NCBI GenBank assembly: GCA_022791575.1
Contig: JAAVZI010000002.1
Span: 62,001 to 126,000, forward strand
Length of the DNA: 64,000 nucleotides
From: Lachnospiraceae bacterium
GTDB taxonomy: Bacteria; Bacillota; Clostridia; Lachnospirales; Lachnospiraceae
Direction of reading: 5' to 3'
Below the pieces are notes generated by a model. It was not told the DNA's origin. It saw only the letters and a program-made list of their open reading frames with translations, and ran no database searches. Each line of letters begins with the position of its first letter. Within the stretch, counting starts at the first letter, position 1. The position numbers were made by a program, and so were the translations under genes. Positions 36,192-44,419 of this stretch are shown one piece after another.

Positions 36192-36836
36192 CTAAACTTT
36201 ACGGTAGCTAGGAAAGGATTGAGTTGTTTTGTCAAAACCACCGCCGGTTTCGTTATAGTATTTTTCTAAAAGGTTTCCGGGGATTGCCTCCAGCTTTTTT
36301 AGGAAATTGTCTATGTCTGCGGATATTCCGCTGAGCGCCTCTGATTTTGCCGGTGCCTTGGCAGAGGATAGGGCGCTGACCACAGTATCCCAGGTCTCCA
36401 TCAGCCGGTTTAGGGAATCCTCTAGTTCTGTGGAAGCCGTGATTAATGCTTCTATGGCGCTGGAAGATTCAGGCGTGGCTGGATAGAGGGATGATAGGTT
36501 CTGGCAGGCAGTCCAGACTTCCTGAAGTGGTTTCAGATCTGGGATCTGGTCTGCTTTTTTAAGGATATCTGACAGGGCATTTTGGATGCCGCTTACATAG
36601 GTTTCCCATTCTTCCAGAGGGATTTCCGGTGGGGAGAGGGAAGCGAAGGCTTCCTGGTATGCGTTCTGTATGGCCTGGGCAATAGAGCGGGTTAGGCTGC
36701 CGGTATCTTTGAGTGCCAGAGGAATGGTTTCCGGCCGGATGGCTTTCAGAACCTTTTTCAGATCCTCTGCAATCGCTTTTTTGGTTTTGGGGATATCCAG
36801 CCCCAAAACTACAGTATGATTGGTTGTGGTTGACAT
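36192..36836 (-). CDS. Tail assembly chaperone-position protein, unknown family
   Basis: About 214 residues, nearly all helical. The start (STTTNHTVVLGLDIPKTKKA then IAEDLKKVLKAIRPE) is followed by long amphipathic helices (EEWETYVSGIQNALSDILKK). Between a tail tube and a tape measure one expects the tail assembly chaperone, so that is the positional guess. The length is in range but I see no family signature and no slippery heptamer. ATG 36836 is preferred over GTG 36845 because AAAGGA is too close to the latter. Confidence 0.5.
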   Translation of the reverse strand: MSTTTNHTVVLGLDIPKTKKAIAEDLKKVLKAIRPETIPLALKDTGSLTRSIAQAIQNAYQEAFASLSPPEIPLEEWETYVSGIQNALSDILKKADQIPDLKPLQEVWTACQNLSSLYPATPESSSAIEALITASTELEDSLNRLMETWDTVVSALSSAKAPAKSEALSGISADIDNFLKKLEAIPGNLLEKYYNETGGGFDKTTQSFPSYRKV

Positions 36837-36898
36837 AAATGTCACCGTCCTTTCTTTATTTTGTGTTTTCTGTTTGTGCTCGTTCTTTTGCTTTTAAG

Positions 36899-36922
36899 CT
36901 GGAGGGCAGAAACGCTGCCCTC
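36899..36922 (-). terminator. Hairpin between tube and chaperone-position genes
   Basis: GGAGGGCAG and CTGCCCTCC pair perfectly over 9 bp around AAACG. It may lower expression of the downstream genes relative to the abundant tube protein. The downstream run on the minus strand is AGCTTAAAAG, so full termination is doubtful. Confidence 0.55.
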
Positions 36923-36943
36923 CGGAACGTATGTTATGACGGG

Positions 36944-37675
36944 TTATTCTTCAATTAATACCAGGTCTAAGATGTTGTCCTCTTCATCCGCCATCAAATC
37001 GCAGGTAATGGTAACGGCACCTGGATCGCCGTTGTTGGAGAAGCTTAAGGACAGACTGCTCTGAGGCGCTGCCTTATAGGCGGTCAGCTTGTAAGGCAGA
37101 ATCTCGTCATTCTCCGTCTTCATAACCGTATCTCCATAGACAATAAAGTTTTTCGGGAAGCTGGTGGATTTAATATTGATCCTGCTTGCACCAGTCGTTA
37201 CTTCCTTCATATAGTAGACAATCACCCTGTCCCCGTCAGAAAGGGCAGAGGCGAGTGTAACTGATTTGCCGGAGATGGTAAATGCAAGCTCAGTTCCGCA
37301 GTCGTCGTCTGCTGCATAGACAGCAACAGTACCTGGAATCGGTGTATCTTCCAGGGTGATGGAAGTACCGTTGGAATCCACGGCTGTTTCGATTCGCTTA
37401 ATAAACTTCGCTGAATGGCTGAGCTCCCCGCCGGTTACCAGCTGCCATAATTTTACGGTGTGAATCTGCGTTTCAATGGTCAGGGTGCCGCCGCGTTCAC
37501 CAGCGAACTGAACCCGCTTTGGATGTCCCTTGCCGCCGTAGGCAAAGACGGATTCACCAGTCAGCTCCGTAGTGGAGACATTAGCGAAATCCAGGTTTAA
37601 AAATGGTTTCTTAGTAGAATAGTCTACAAAAATAAGGTCGCATACCTCACGGTTGCTCATGTTTGTGTTGTTCAT
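36944..37675 (-). CDS. Phage tail tube (major tail) protein
   Basis: 243 residues, beta-rich. The N-terminal segment (LIFVDYSTKKPFLNLDFANV, TTELTGESVFAYGGKGHPKR, GTLTIETQIHTVKLWQLVTG) has the shape of tube proteins in SPO1- and SPbeta-like phages, where a YLDYA...E.T.E.VYA.G motif recurs. The remaining strands include an Ig-like insertion (VDSNGTSITLEDTPIPGTVA). A full AAGGAGG site and a private promoter block at 37737-37842 fit a high-copy structural protein. No sheath gene follows, so the tail is non-contractile. Confidence 0.75.
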   Translation of the reverse strand: MNNTNMSNREVCDLIFVDYSTKKPFLNLDFANVSTTELTGESVFAYGGKGHPKRVQFAGERGGTLTIETQIHTVKLWQLVTGGELSHSAKFIKRIETAVDSNGTSITLEDTPIPGTVAVYAADDDCGTELAFTISGKSVTLASALSDGDRVIVYYMKEVTTGASRINIKSTSFPKNFIVYGDTVMKTENDEILPYKLTAYKAAPQSSLSLSFSNNGDPGAVTITCDLMADEEDNILDLVLIEE

Positions 37676-37736
37676 AATGTTTTCCTCCTTAAATTTCCGG
37701 CAGTGTTTCTAACTGCCTGTTTTTATGATTGTAATA

Positions 37737-37842
37737 GATATCTATCATATAAGAAAATCTCAGTTTGGAAACCGCAGTTCCCAAACCAGTGATTTTATCG
37801 GTGTTTACAGTGTTTTTTGTTTGCAGTGCAAATCAAAAAGTA
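37737..37842 (-). promoter_or_regulatory. Promoter block of the tube-tape-tip operon (copy 1)
   Basis: About 106 bp that is repeated at 41537-41644. Shared parts on the minus strand: ATACTTTTTGATTTGCA, AACACCGATAAAA, and AACTGAG.TTTTC then TATATGATAGATATCT. The last contains the palindrome AGATATCT and a likely -10 (TATGAT). The block ends about 60 bp before the gene start in both places. No such similarity is found in the flanking coding sequence. Confidence 0.7.
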
Positions 37843-37852
37843 TTAAAAAATG

Positions 37853-37884
37853 AAAGAGGGCAGCGGCTGAACGGCTGCAATCTC
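37853..37884 (-). terminator. Terminator of the tail-fibre operon
   Basis: On the minus strand GCAGCCG TTC AGCCGCTGC with outer AAAGAG/CTCTTT pairing forms a hairpin just after the stop at 37887, followed by TCATTTTTTAATAC. It separates the fibre operon from the tube operon promoter. Confidence 0.7.
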
Positions 37885-37886
37885 TT

Positions 37887-38462
37887 TTATTGATAGGTAA
37901 TAGTAATCTTTTCCAGTTCTTCTTGTGTGCAGGCATTTTGAATTGCTGTTTCCAATGCCTGCTGTTGTGTTACCAAAGGCCTTACAAATGCCTCAATTTC
38001 CATGGAAAGCTGTACCAATTCTTCTGTGGTCCAGTCGTAGGTACTTTCTTCTCCGGCAGCATTCCAGGATGGCTGGTACTGTGGATTATTCTGCGACAGG
38101 GCGATCATAGAATGCAGATACTGCTGTTTTTCCGGTGTAACAGAATATTGTTTTTCTATGCCTTTGTGACAAGAAGAGGTTATGGTATGTTCTTTCAGAA
38201 ATTTCTGAAGTTTCTCTTTTGTCTGAGCTGTCATCTGGTCTTTGACTGTTTGCAGGGATTCTGCCTGCTGTTTCTGGAGCAGGCTTTGATATCTTTCTTC
38301 ATCAAAAAACCATTCTCCATTTTCATAGTGATAAGAGGTTTTCTCCAGTTCGGATGCGCAGACATCCGGCAACCGGGATACCTGTACGGAATTTTCAAGT
38401 GTTCCGATCGAAGCCCATCTTCCGGTAAAATATTGATTGTTGTCTAATTGTGCCTGAATCAT
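37887..38462 (-). CDS. Tail fibre-associated protein, possible fibre assembly factor
   Basis: 191 residues. The first half (MIQAQLDNNQYFTGRWASIG, then VSRLPDV and YHYENGEWFFDEERYQSLLQ) resembles the short beta segment and W-F-F-D motif found in fibre assembly chaperones and DUF4376-type phage proteins. The second half is helical (QQAESLQTVKDQMTAQTKEK). It directly follows the lectin-like fibre gene. AAGGAGG is well placed. Assignment rests on order and this weak similarity. Confidence 0.55.
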   Translation of the reverse strand: MIQAQLDNNQYFTGRWASIGTLENSVQVSRLPDVCASELEKTSYHYENGEWFFDEERYQSLLQKQQAESLQTVKDQMTAQTKEKLQKFLKEHTITSSCHKGIEKQYSVTPEKQQYLHSMIALSQNNPQYQPSWNAAGEESTYDWTTEELVQLSMEIEAFVRPLVTQQQALETAIQNACTQEELEKITITYQ

Positions 38463-38475
38463 TTAAATTCCTCCT

Positions 38476-39630
38476 TTATGGTAAATTAATGGTCAATGCT
38501 TCTTGATAAAGATTCATTGCCTGTGTATCATCCTGGACGGATGCATCGTAAAAGGTAATATCATCAAACAAAAGAGAGTCACTGATTTTGTCTTCATCAA
38601 GCGTCAGTCCAAGATACAAAGATGTGTGTTCATCTCGGATAAAATCCAGTATGTTTATCCGCTGATGCCGTTCCTGCTCCGTTATACTGCCGGATGTGAA
38701 GAAACGTTTTCCGGTTGATACGGTTTCGTAAGGTACGCGGATTCCATTCAGATAAATGCAGATGCCTTCATTGGTAAAGGAAGTTGTTACATGAATCCAG
38801 TTTTTGTGTCCTCTGTAAAGAATTTTGGCCAGTGTCCTATCAGGGTTGTTATGCCAGATCCCATTGATGGCCTTGTAGGTATTCGAAAAGGCTTCGTCAT
38901 ATTCTGCATTCATATTGCAGGTAATAGACAGGTGAGACGTATAATCTACATATTCGGTTTCAGAAGCCGCCGCAGCATCGTCAAAATAATGTCTGGTGTG
39001 GTCACCTAGAAATGCAAACAGCCCGCAGTTGGCTAGTACCGTGTCTTTGGTGTTAAACCTGACCCAAAAGGAAAGTGCTGCGCCGTTTTCCAGTTCTTTG
39101 CCGGCAAAGCAGTTGGTAATTTTATTACTATTTATAGCGTCAGTGGCTAGGAAAAATTTCTTGTATACATGTTTGCTGTTTGTCAGTGTAACTGTTCCAG
39201 AAGCGGCTAGTTCCTGGTGATCGTTGTAGTCAAATTCACGACAGTAGGTACTGTCATGCCGTTCGGTTTTAATGACATTTCCCCGAACACCGTCAAGATA
39301 ATTGTTTTCCAGGGGTTTGTTATTCTTAATGGATTTTGTATATTCCAGGGTGCAGACCTCCCGGTCATCAGGAACTGCCTGATATACACTGTCAGCTGAA
39401 AGTGCGCCTCTTTGTCCAGCCAGAATTGCTGAACCGTCTGGTACTTGTTCTGCCTTGTCTGGTATCAGCTGTTCCAGCTCAGTGTTTGCAATGGATGCTT
39501 CTTTCAACAGGGCAGATATTTTCAAAGTGCTGATATCCGTTTTGTTTAAATGAATTCTGTCCTGTTCGGCCAGTTTTTCCATATTTTTTCTGATAGAATA
39601 ATCAGATCTTAGTACTTCAAGCTTGTTCAT
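38476..39630 (-). CDS. Lectin-like (LamG/concanavalin fold) tail fibre protein
   Basis: 384 residues. A helical N-terminus (NKLEVLRSDYSIRKNMEKLA) is followed by a beta-rich LamG-type domain from about residue 140: LSFWVRFNTKDT, YRGHKNWIHVTTSFTNEGIC, IYLNGIRVPYETVS, SLYLGLTLDE, LLFDDITFYD. That WxHVTxSF...IYLNG pattern is typical of concanavalin-like carbohydrate-binding domains. Probable receptor-binding subunit. AAAGGATG precedes the ATG. Confidence 0.75.
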   Translation of the reverse strand: MNKLEVLRSDYSIRKNMEKLAEQDRIHLNKTDISTLKISALLKEASIANTELEQLIPDKAEQVPDGSAILAGQRGALSADSVYQAVPDDREVCTLEYTKSIKNNKPLENNYLDGVRGNVIKTERHDSTYCREFDYNDHQELAASGTVTLTNSKHVYKKFFLATDAINSNKITNCFAGKELENGAALSFWVRFNTKDTVLANCGLFAFLGDHTRHYFDDAAAASETEYVDYTSHLSITCNMNAEYDEAFSNTYKAINGIWHNNPDRTLAKILYRGHKNWIHVTTSFTNEGICIYLNGIRVPYETVSTGKRFFTSGSITEQERHQRINILDFIRDEHTSLYLGLTLDEDKISDSLLFDDITFYDASVQDDTQAMNLYQEALTINLP

Positions 39631-39657
39631 AATTTATCATCCTTTCTTTTACTCATA

Positions 39658-40416
39658 TCAAATGGTTGTTATGTTGCTGATTTGGCCGGAATCATTTACT
39701 GTAAATGAGAACTTTTTGCCGAATAAATTTAGTGCAAGATTTTGCGTGCCTACCTTTTGAGTTGTTTCTTTTCCGGTATTATCCGTGATTGTAAAGTAGG
39801 TATTTGTACTGGCGCTGGTTACCCATGCTAATGTGTACATGATACTGCCGCCGCTGGAGATAACAGATTTATTTGCACTGATTTCATATGAATCACGTGC
39901 TGTGAGTGGTGATGGAATTTTTATATTGTAGTAGACATCTCCATTGGCGTAAATATTTTGAACCGAACCTTTGTGTGTCATAGTTGGAGAAATAATTCCA
40001 CTCTTTGTTGTATTATCGCTGTATGTAATGGTATAGTTCAGCCTGGAAAATGCAACATCTTTCACATGTTTATAAGTAAGAGAAGCAGCAGAGCTGGCAA
40101 TGCCTCCCTGGGTATTGCTCCCAGCATAATAATGTGTGTGGCCACTTTCAGAAGCACCGATATCCTGGGGAGTCAGAAGAACATCCCCTGTCCGGAACTG
40201 TTCTTCTGCGGCACCTTTAATACCAGTAACCGCCTGTGTTGGTCCCATGGCCAGTATCTGCCAGTATTCATTGTTTTCTGCTGGTTCATTTCCGATGGTC
40301 AGTTTTTTTGCGACATAGGAAGAATGTCCAAAATAGACCACATCCAGAAAATCATAAGTTGTTGTACGATTGTAATTTCCACGGGGTACAAACCCGATTC
40401 TTCCTGCATTGTTCAT
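39658..40416 (-). CDS. Tail fibre/baseplate protein with carbohydrate-binding-like start
   Basis: 252 residues. The N-terminus (RIGFVPRGNYNRTTTYDFLD, then VVYFGHSSYVAKKL and NNEYWQILAMG) has the chitin-binding 5/12-like pattern G.Y...T.Y...D.V...G..Y.......N.P......W common in tail fibres. The remainder is a beta-rich shaft with a GHTHYYAGSNTQGG stretch seen in fibre proteins. It lies between the BppU-like and LamG-like genes with a full AAGGAGG site. Confidence 0.7.
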   Translation of the reverse strand: MNNAGRIGFVPRGNYNRTTTYDFLDVVYFGHSSYVAKKLTIGNEPAENNEYWQILAMGPTQAVTGIKGAAEEQFRTGDVLLTPQDIGASESGHTHYYAGSNTQGGIASSAASLTYKHVKDVAFSRLNYTITYSDNTTKSGIISPTMTHKGSVQNIYANGDVYYNIKIPSPLTARDSYEISANKSVISSGGSIMYTLAWVTSASTNTYFTITDNTGKETTQKVGTQNLALNLFGKKFSFTVNDSGQISNITTI

Positions 40417-40431
40417 TGATATAACCTCCTT

Positions 40432-41478
40432 TTAAATTGTTAGTCCCCACTCTAGCTCGCCGGATTCATTTACATGAAAATAAAAGCGTCCGCCCTCATA
40501 CATTAAACATCCGGTTGACAGATTAACCTGAAAATGGGGCTGGTTCATATCCAAAGCTTCCTGAATGACAGACACAGCATGGCTGCCTGCCTGTTCCACT
40601 TTATCTAAATATTCTTTGGATATTTCGCTGCTGTCTTTGGAACGTTCACTATAATATTTCGAGTTATCAGTACTCTCACCACGTCGAATTCCAGAAGTAC
40701 CATCAGAATAGGATTGTGCCATTAACGCGCTTTGTTGGGACTCATCCGCTTTTGCACTGGCTGCGTTTACTGCAGCAGCAGCTGCCGCATTTGCAGAGAC
40801 TACAGCTTCACGAACCACAGTGGCAGCAGAGCTGGCAGAACTTATTGCAGATGCTGCAGCCTGTTTGGCGTTAGTTTCGGCGCTCTTGGCTTCATTTTTA
40901 TAATCAAGTGCGTTCTTTTCAGAATCTGCAGCTTTGCCAGCAGATGTTTCGGCTGCCTGTTTATATGTTTCCGTATCTTTTGCAGCCTCATAAGCCTTTT
41001 CCAATTGGGAATTCAAAGCTTCAAGATTATCAATAAAATCCTCAAAACGGTGATATTCACTGGTCGATATTAACTCTTCTTCTGGTTTGGTGCCTGCATC
41101 CACACGCATTCGAAATGCAGCGGTTCGAACCGTGTCATGCTCAACCCCAGATACAATGGATAGCCTGCAGTGCAGGACTCCGGCACAGGCGCATACATTT
41201 TTGCTGACTGTGTACTGAAGAGTCAGCGGATTATTCTTAAATACAGACAGGCTGTGGCTGCTAGAAGGGGTGTTGTCAGCAATCACAGTCGTACCATCCG
41301 GCTTGTCAATCTGTAATTTGTACATGACAGATTCGTTTGGTTCTGCATAATCCAGACCGTCATTTCTAAATTGAAAGAGTAGCTGTCTGCCATTACTTTC
41401 GCCCTGCTGCAGGACATACACAATTTTTTCTGATTGTGTGTTGAAGTCAACATTGATAAATTTTTGAATAAAACTCAT
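40432..41478 (-). CDS. Baseplate upper protein-like (BppU N-domain) with coiled-coil shaft
   Basis: 348 residues. The first about 125 have the BppU fold pattern: VYVLQQGESNGRQLLFQFRN, VMYKLQIDKPDGTTVIADNT, LQYTVSKNVCACAGVLHCRL, RTAAFRMRVD. Residues about 160-275 are an alanine-rich heptad coiled coil (KNEAKSAETNAKQAAASAIS), usual for trimeric fibre shafts. The end (MYEGGRFYFHVNESGELEWG) is a short beta cap. First gene of the fibre operon; AAGGAGG ahead and the second promoter block upstream. Confidence 0.75.
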   Translation of the reverse strand: MSFIQKFINVDFNTQSEKIVYVLQQGESNGRQLLFQFRNDGLDYAEPNESVMYKLQIDKPDGTTVIADNTPSSSHSLSVFKNNPLTLQYTVSKNVCACAGVLHCRLSIVSGVEHDTVRTAAFRMRVDAGTKPEEELISTSEYHRFEDFIDNLEALNSQLEKAYEAAKDTETYKQAAETSAGKAADSEKNALDYKNEAKSAETNAKQAAASAISSASSAATVVREAVVSANAAAAAAVNAASAKADESQQSALMAQSYSDGTSGIRRGESTDNSKYYSERSKDSSEISKEYLDKVEQAGSHAVSVIQEALDMNQPHFQVNLSTGCLMYEGGRFYFHVNESGELEWGLTI

Positions 41479-41536
41479 GGATAACCTCCTTACTTGTTTT
41501 TTGTTGCTGGAGAAGAATTTAAATATGCTCCAGGAC

Positions 41537-41644
41537 AGATATCTATCATATAGGAAAAACTCAGTTGGAAAATGAGAGATTAAAAATATGCGCTTTTATC
41601 GGTGTTTTCTGTGTCTTTTTGGGAGCTCTGCAAATCAAAAGTAT
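41537..41644 (-). promoter_or_regulatory. Promoter block of the fibre operon (copy 2)
   Basis: Aligned with 37737-37842: AGATATCTATCATATA at the gene-proximal end, CTCAGTT next, TTTTATCGGTGTTT in the middle and TGCAAATCAAAAGTAT at the far end (plus-strand reading), with a variable stretch between. The gene-proximal end lies 59 bp from ATG 41478, matching the 62 bp of copy 1. It is probably the binding region for a common activator or repressor. Confidence 0.7.
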
Positions 41645-41690
41645 GGCATAAATATAAAAGCAATTCCTTTTACAAGTAAGAAATAAAGGC

Positions 41691-41719
41691 TTTACACTAT
41701 TTTCTACCTTTGTTATAAT
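41691..41719 (+). promoter_or_regulatory. Promoter of the small membrane-protein gene
   Basis: TTTACA (41691-41696), 17-bp spacer, TATAAT (41714-41719); 34 bp before ATG 41753 and divergent from the tail operon. Confidence 0.75.
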
Positions 41720-41752
41720 GTAGAAAAATATAAAATAGAAAGAGGACTTCAA

Positions 41753-42067
41753 ATGACAAAAGAAATAATTGAAGAATTGGTGGAGTTAGAAATTTTTAAT
41801 GAGCAGGATATTTCAAAAGAAGAGTACGAAAAGGGAATGCAGGGAAAATCAGATTCTGTGATCTATATGAAATATCAGGGGTTTACTAAAGAATGGCAGT
41901 ATAAAAAGATTAATACCAATAATCTAAATGATAATGAATTAAGTACATACCTGCAGATTCAACAGCTGAAAATGATTAAGTCAATGAAAGCTATGATAGC
42001 ATTCTTTGTAGTCCTTACAGTGATAGGCATGGTTTTAACGTTAATATCTATATTGAATATGTTATAG
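41753..42067 (+). CDS. Unknown small tail-anchored membrane protein
   Basis: 104 residues, family not recognised. The acidic N-terminus (KEIIEELVELEIFNEQDISK) is followed by one or two short beta segments and a C-terminal membrane helix (IAFFVVLTVIGMVLTLISIL). AGAGG precedes the ATG and a near-perfect promoter lies upstream. It stands alone at the right border of the tail module and is divergent from it; a role in that module is possible but unsupported. Confidence 0.65.
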   Translation: MTKEIIEELVELEIFNEQDISKEEYEKGMQGKSDSVIYMKYQGFTKEWQYKKINTNNLNDNELSTYLQIQQLKMIKSMKAMIAFFVVLTVIGMVLTLISILNML

Positions 42068-42155
42068 GGTATCGTGTGGCGGAATATAGGAAGGAATGCT
42101 TGTTTCAGGCAGCTGTGATGAAAGGTTAATCATCGTCAGCCAGAGGAGAGAAGAT

Positions 42156-42614
42156 ATGATTTTAGATCAGATGAAACATTTACAGGATTACAAGGGAATG
42201 GGCTTTGACAGTACAAAAATTCTGGAATTTGTCCAAAAAGCCGAGAAGGAACCGCTAGCAGAAGGAAGATATGAGCTGGATGGTGAGAATTTATTTGCCA
42301 TGATTCAAATATACGAAACAAAAGATAGGGAAGAATGTCTGTATGAAGCACATCAAACATATATGGATATTCAATACATGGCAGAAGGAGTAGAACTGAT
42401 GTTTGTTTCCAGTGTAGATACTCTGCAGGTGGTAGAAGATCGTACGCCAGAAGCAGATCTATTGTTCTATGCCCAGGCGTCGGAAGAGGCGTCACTGCTG
42501 GTGCGTCAGGGCAGCTTTGCTTTGTTTTTACCGCAGGATGGGCATATGCCTTGCTGTAAATATAAAGAAAAGAGTAAAGTGAAAAAAATTGTATTCAAAG
42601 TTCGTATTCATTAA
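42156..42614 (+). CDS. YhcH/YjgK/YiaL (DUF386) sugar-processing protein
   Basis: 152 residues from ATG 42156, chosen because GAGGAG lies 9 bp ahead and the length then matches the family; the frame opens 60 bp earlier. The cupin-like motifs are YEAHQTYMDIQYMAEGVELM with the HxxxxDIQ metal site, FFAMIQIYETK-type strand (LFAMIQIYETKDREE), and the C-terminal FALFLPQDGHMPCC. Members act on sialic acid or other sugar intermediates, or are beta-galactosidase subunits. No sugar operon is adjacent. Confidence 0.85.
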   Translation: MILDQMKHLQDYKGMGFDSTKILEFVQKAEKEPLAEGRYELDGENLFAMIQIYETKDREECLYEAHQTYMDIQYMAEGVELMFVSSVDTLQVVEDRTPEADLLFYAQASEEASLLVRQGSFALFLPQDGHMPCCKYKEKSKVKKIVFKVRIH

Positions 42615-42674
42615 GAATTTTGATATAACAGCAAACGCTTTTTTTCCAACAGGGGAAACGAAAGGAAAATATTA

Positions 42675-43217
42675 ATGAAAGTTTTAGTGGTAGTAGATAT
42701 GCAGCAAGATTTTATAAATGGAGCGCTGGGAACAAAAGAGGCAGTTTCCATAGTTCCAGCGGTACGGCGTAAGATAGAGGGATTTGATGGAATGGTTCTC
42801 TTTACCAAGGATACTCATCATAAGGATTACCTTCAGACCCAGGAGGGCAGGAATCTTCCGGTGATCCATTGTGTAAAGGGCAGTGAAGGGCATGAGCTGG
42901 AACCTTCCCTTGCAGAGTATGCTCGACAGGCTGCTGAAGAGAAGCAGATTCAATTCTTTGAGAAGCCTGGATTCGGTTCTAAAGAGCTGGCGCAGTTCTT
43001 AGAAGAGTTATCAGAAAGAGAATCGCTTGAGCAAATAGAGCTTGTAGGCTTATGCACAGATATTTGTGTTATCAGCAATGCTATGCTGCTCAAGACCTTT
43101 CTGCCGGAAGTGCCGGTTATTGTAGATTCCGCCTGCTGTGCTGGAGTAACACCCCAGAGCCATATGCAGGCATTAGAGGCCATGAAAATGTGTCAGATCC
43201 AGGTGATTTCATCATAG
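42675..43217 (+). CDS. Isochorismatase-family cysteine hydrolase, nicotinamidase-like
   Basis: 180 residues. The catalytic Asp is in VVVDMQQDFINGALG near residue 9, the Lys in FFEKPGFGSKEL, and the nucleophile Cys in LVGLCTDICVISNAM near residue 135, with CCAGVTPQSH after. The family removes amides such as nicotinamide or splits isochorismate. Short length and the D-K-C triad fit a PncA-like enzyme; the metal-binding DxHxxxH of true PncA is only partly matched (TKDTHHKDY). It ends 10 bp before deoB. Confidence 0.82.
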   Translation: MKVLVVVDMQQDFINGALGTKEAVSIVPAVRRKIEGFDGMVLFTKDTHHKDYLQTQEGRNLPVIHCVKGSEGHELEPSLAEYARQAAEEKQIQFFEKPGFGSKELAQFLEELSERESLEQIELVGLCTDICVISNAMLLKTFLPEVPVIVDSACCAGVTPQSHMQALEAMKMCQIQVISS

Positions 43218-43227
43218 GAGGAGCATT

Positions 43228-44391
43228 ATGAAACGAGTATTTCTGATTGTATTAGATAGTGTGGGAATCGGTGAGATGCCGGATGCAGATCAGTATGGAG
43301 ATCAGGGCAGCCATACGCTGGCAGCGGCTGCAGCTTCTTCCCATTTTTTCATGCCGCATATGCGGGAATTGGGGCTTTTTAATATTGAAGGCGTGGGATG
43401 CGGAGAACGGACCTATGCTCCCCGTGCTGCATTTGCCAGAATGGCAGAAGCTTCCCGTGGAAAAGATACCACGATTGGTCACTGGGAGATTGCAGGACTG
43501 GTTTCTCCAAAACCGCTTCCGACTTATCCCAATGGATTTCCGCCGGAAGTGCTGGAATCATTCTCTGCGGCAGTAGGAAGAGGAGTGCTATGTAACCGGC
43601 CTTATTCCGGTACGGAAGTGATTCAGGACTATGGAGAGGAACATATGGACAGCGGGAAGTTAATTGTCTATACCTCAGCGGACAGTGTATTCCAGATTGC
43701 CGCCCATGAAGCAGTCATACCGGTTCCGGAATTATACCAGATCTGCGAGAAAGCAAGAGAAATTCTGCAGGGAGAACATGGAGTAGGAAGGGTGATTGCC
43801 AGACCGTTTATCGGAGAACCAGGGCATTATACAAGAACAGCCAACCGCCATGACTATTCCTTGTTACCGCCGGGAAAGACGATGCTGAACTGTATGAAGG
43901 AGGCAGGATATACGGTAGCCGGTGTTGGTAAAATCAATGATATTTTTGCAGGCAGCGGCATTACGGAAATGATACGGACCAAAGGCAATGAGGACGGCAT
44001 AAACCAGACAGAAGCATATTTGAAAAAGGATTTTGAGGGATTGTGCTTTATTAATCTGGTGGATTATGATATGCTGTATGGGCATCGCAATGATGTGGAC
44101 GGCTATGCCAAGGCGCTGACGGAATTTGATAAGCGTCTGCCCAAACTGCTGGAGCTGTTAAAAGAAGAGGATGTGCTGATGATTACGGCAGATCATGGCT
44201 GTGACCCTTCTACGCCTTCTACGGACCATTCACGGGAATATACGCCGTTTTTGGCCTATGGACAGAAGGTGAAGGCCGGTATGGATCTGGGCACTAGAGA
44301 TAGTTTTGCTGATATTGCGGCAACGATCTTGGATTACTTTGGAATTTCTGACAGGACAGCTGGGCAGGCAATGCCGATATGGAAATCATAA
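43228..44391 (+). CDS. deoB: Phosphopentomutase
   Basis: 387 residues, alkaline-phosphatase fold. The start FLIVLDSVGIGEMPDADQYG carries the first metal Asp, KDTTIGHWEIAG has the phospho-acceptor Thr, NLVDYDMLYGHRNDVDGYA has the second metal site, and TADHGCDPSTPSTDHSREYT the third. It interconverts ribose-1-P/ribose-5-P and the deoxy forms in nucleoside salvage. The GGAGGAG site is strong. Other deo genes are not in the window. Confidence 0.97.
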   Translation: MKRVFLIVLDSVGIGEMPDADQYGDQGSHTLAAAAASSHFFMPHMRELGLFNIEGVGCGERTYAPRAAFARMAEASRGKDTTIGHWEIAGLVSPKPLPTYPNGFPPEVLESFSAAVGRGVLCNRPYSGTEVIQDYGEEHMDSGKLIVYTSADSVFQIAAHEAVIPVPELYQICEKAREILQGEHGVGRVIARPFIGEPGHYTRTANRHDYSLLPPGKTMLNCMKEAGYTVAGVGKINDIFAGSGITEMIRTKGNEDGINQTEAYLKKDFEGLCFINLVDYDMLYGHRNDVDGYAKALTEFDKRLPKLLELLKEEDVLMITADHGCDPSTPSTDHSREYTPFLAYGQKVKAGMDLGTRDSFADIAATILDYFGISDRTAGQAMPIWKS

Positions 44392-44419
44392 TGGAACAAT
44401 ACATCAGGAGGCACTATTC

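Noticed and set aside
37890-38447. 185-codon plus-strand frame opposite a tail gene
   Set aside because: Cysteine- and phenylalanine-rich antisense shadow of the 37887-38462 gene; no ribosome-binding site, and the minus-strand gene has an AAGGAGG and fits the operon.
26278-41478. Complete prophage
   Set aside because: No integrase, repressor, terminase, portal, capsid, holin or endolysin gene is present, and no att repeats were seen at the borders.
26278-41478. Contractile tailocin or contractile injection system
   Set aside because: No sheath, baseplate spike, or AAA+ ATPase gene was seen; the set fits a non-contractile tail.
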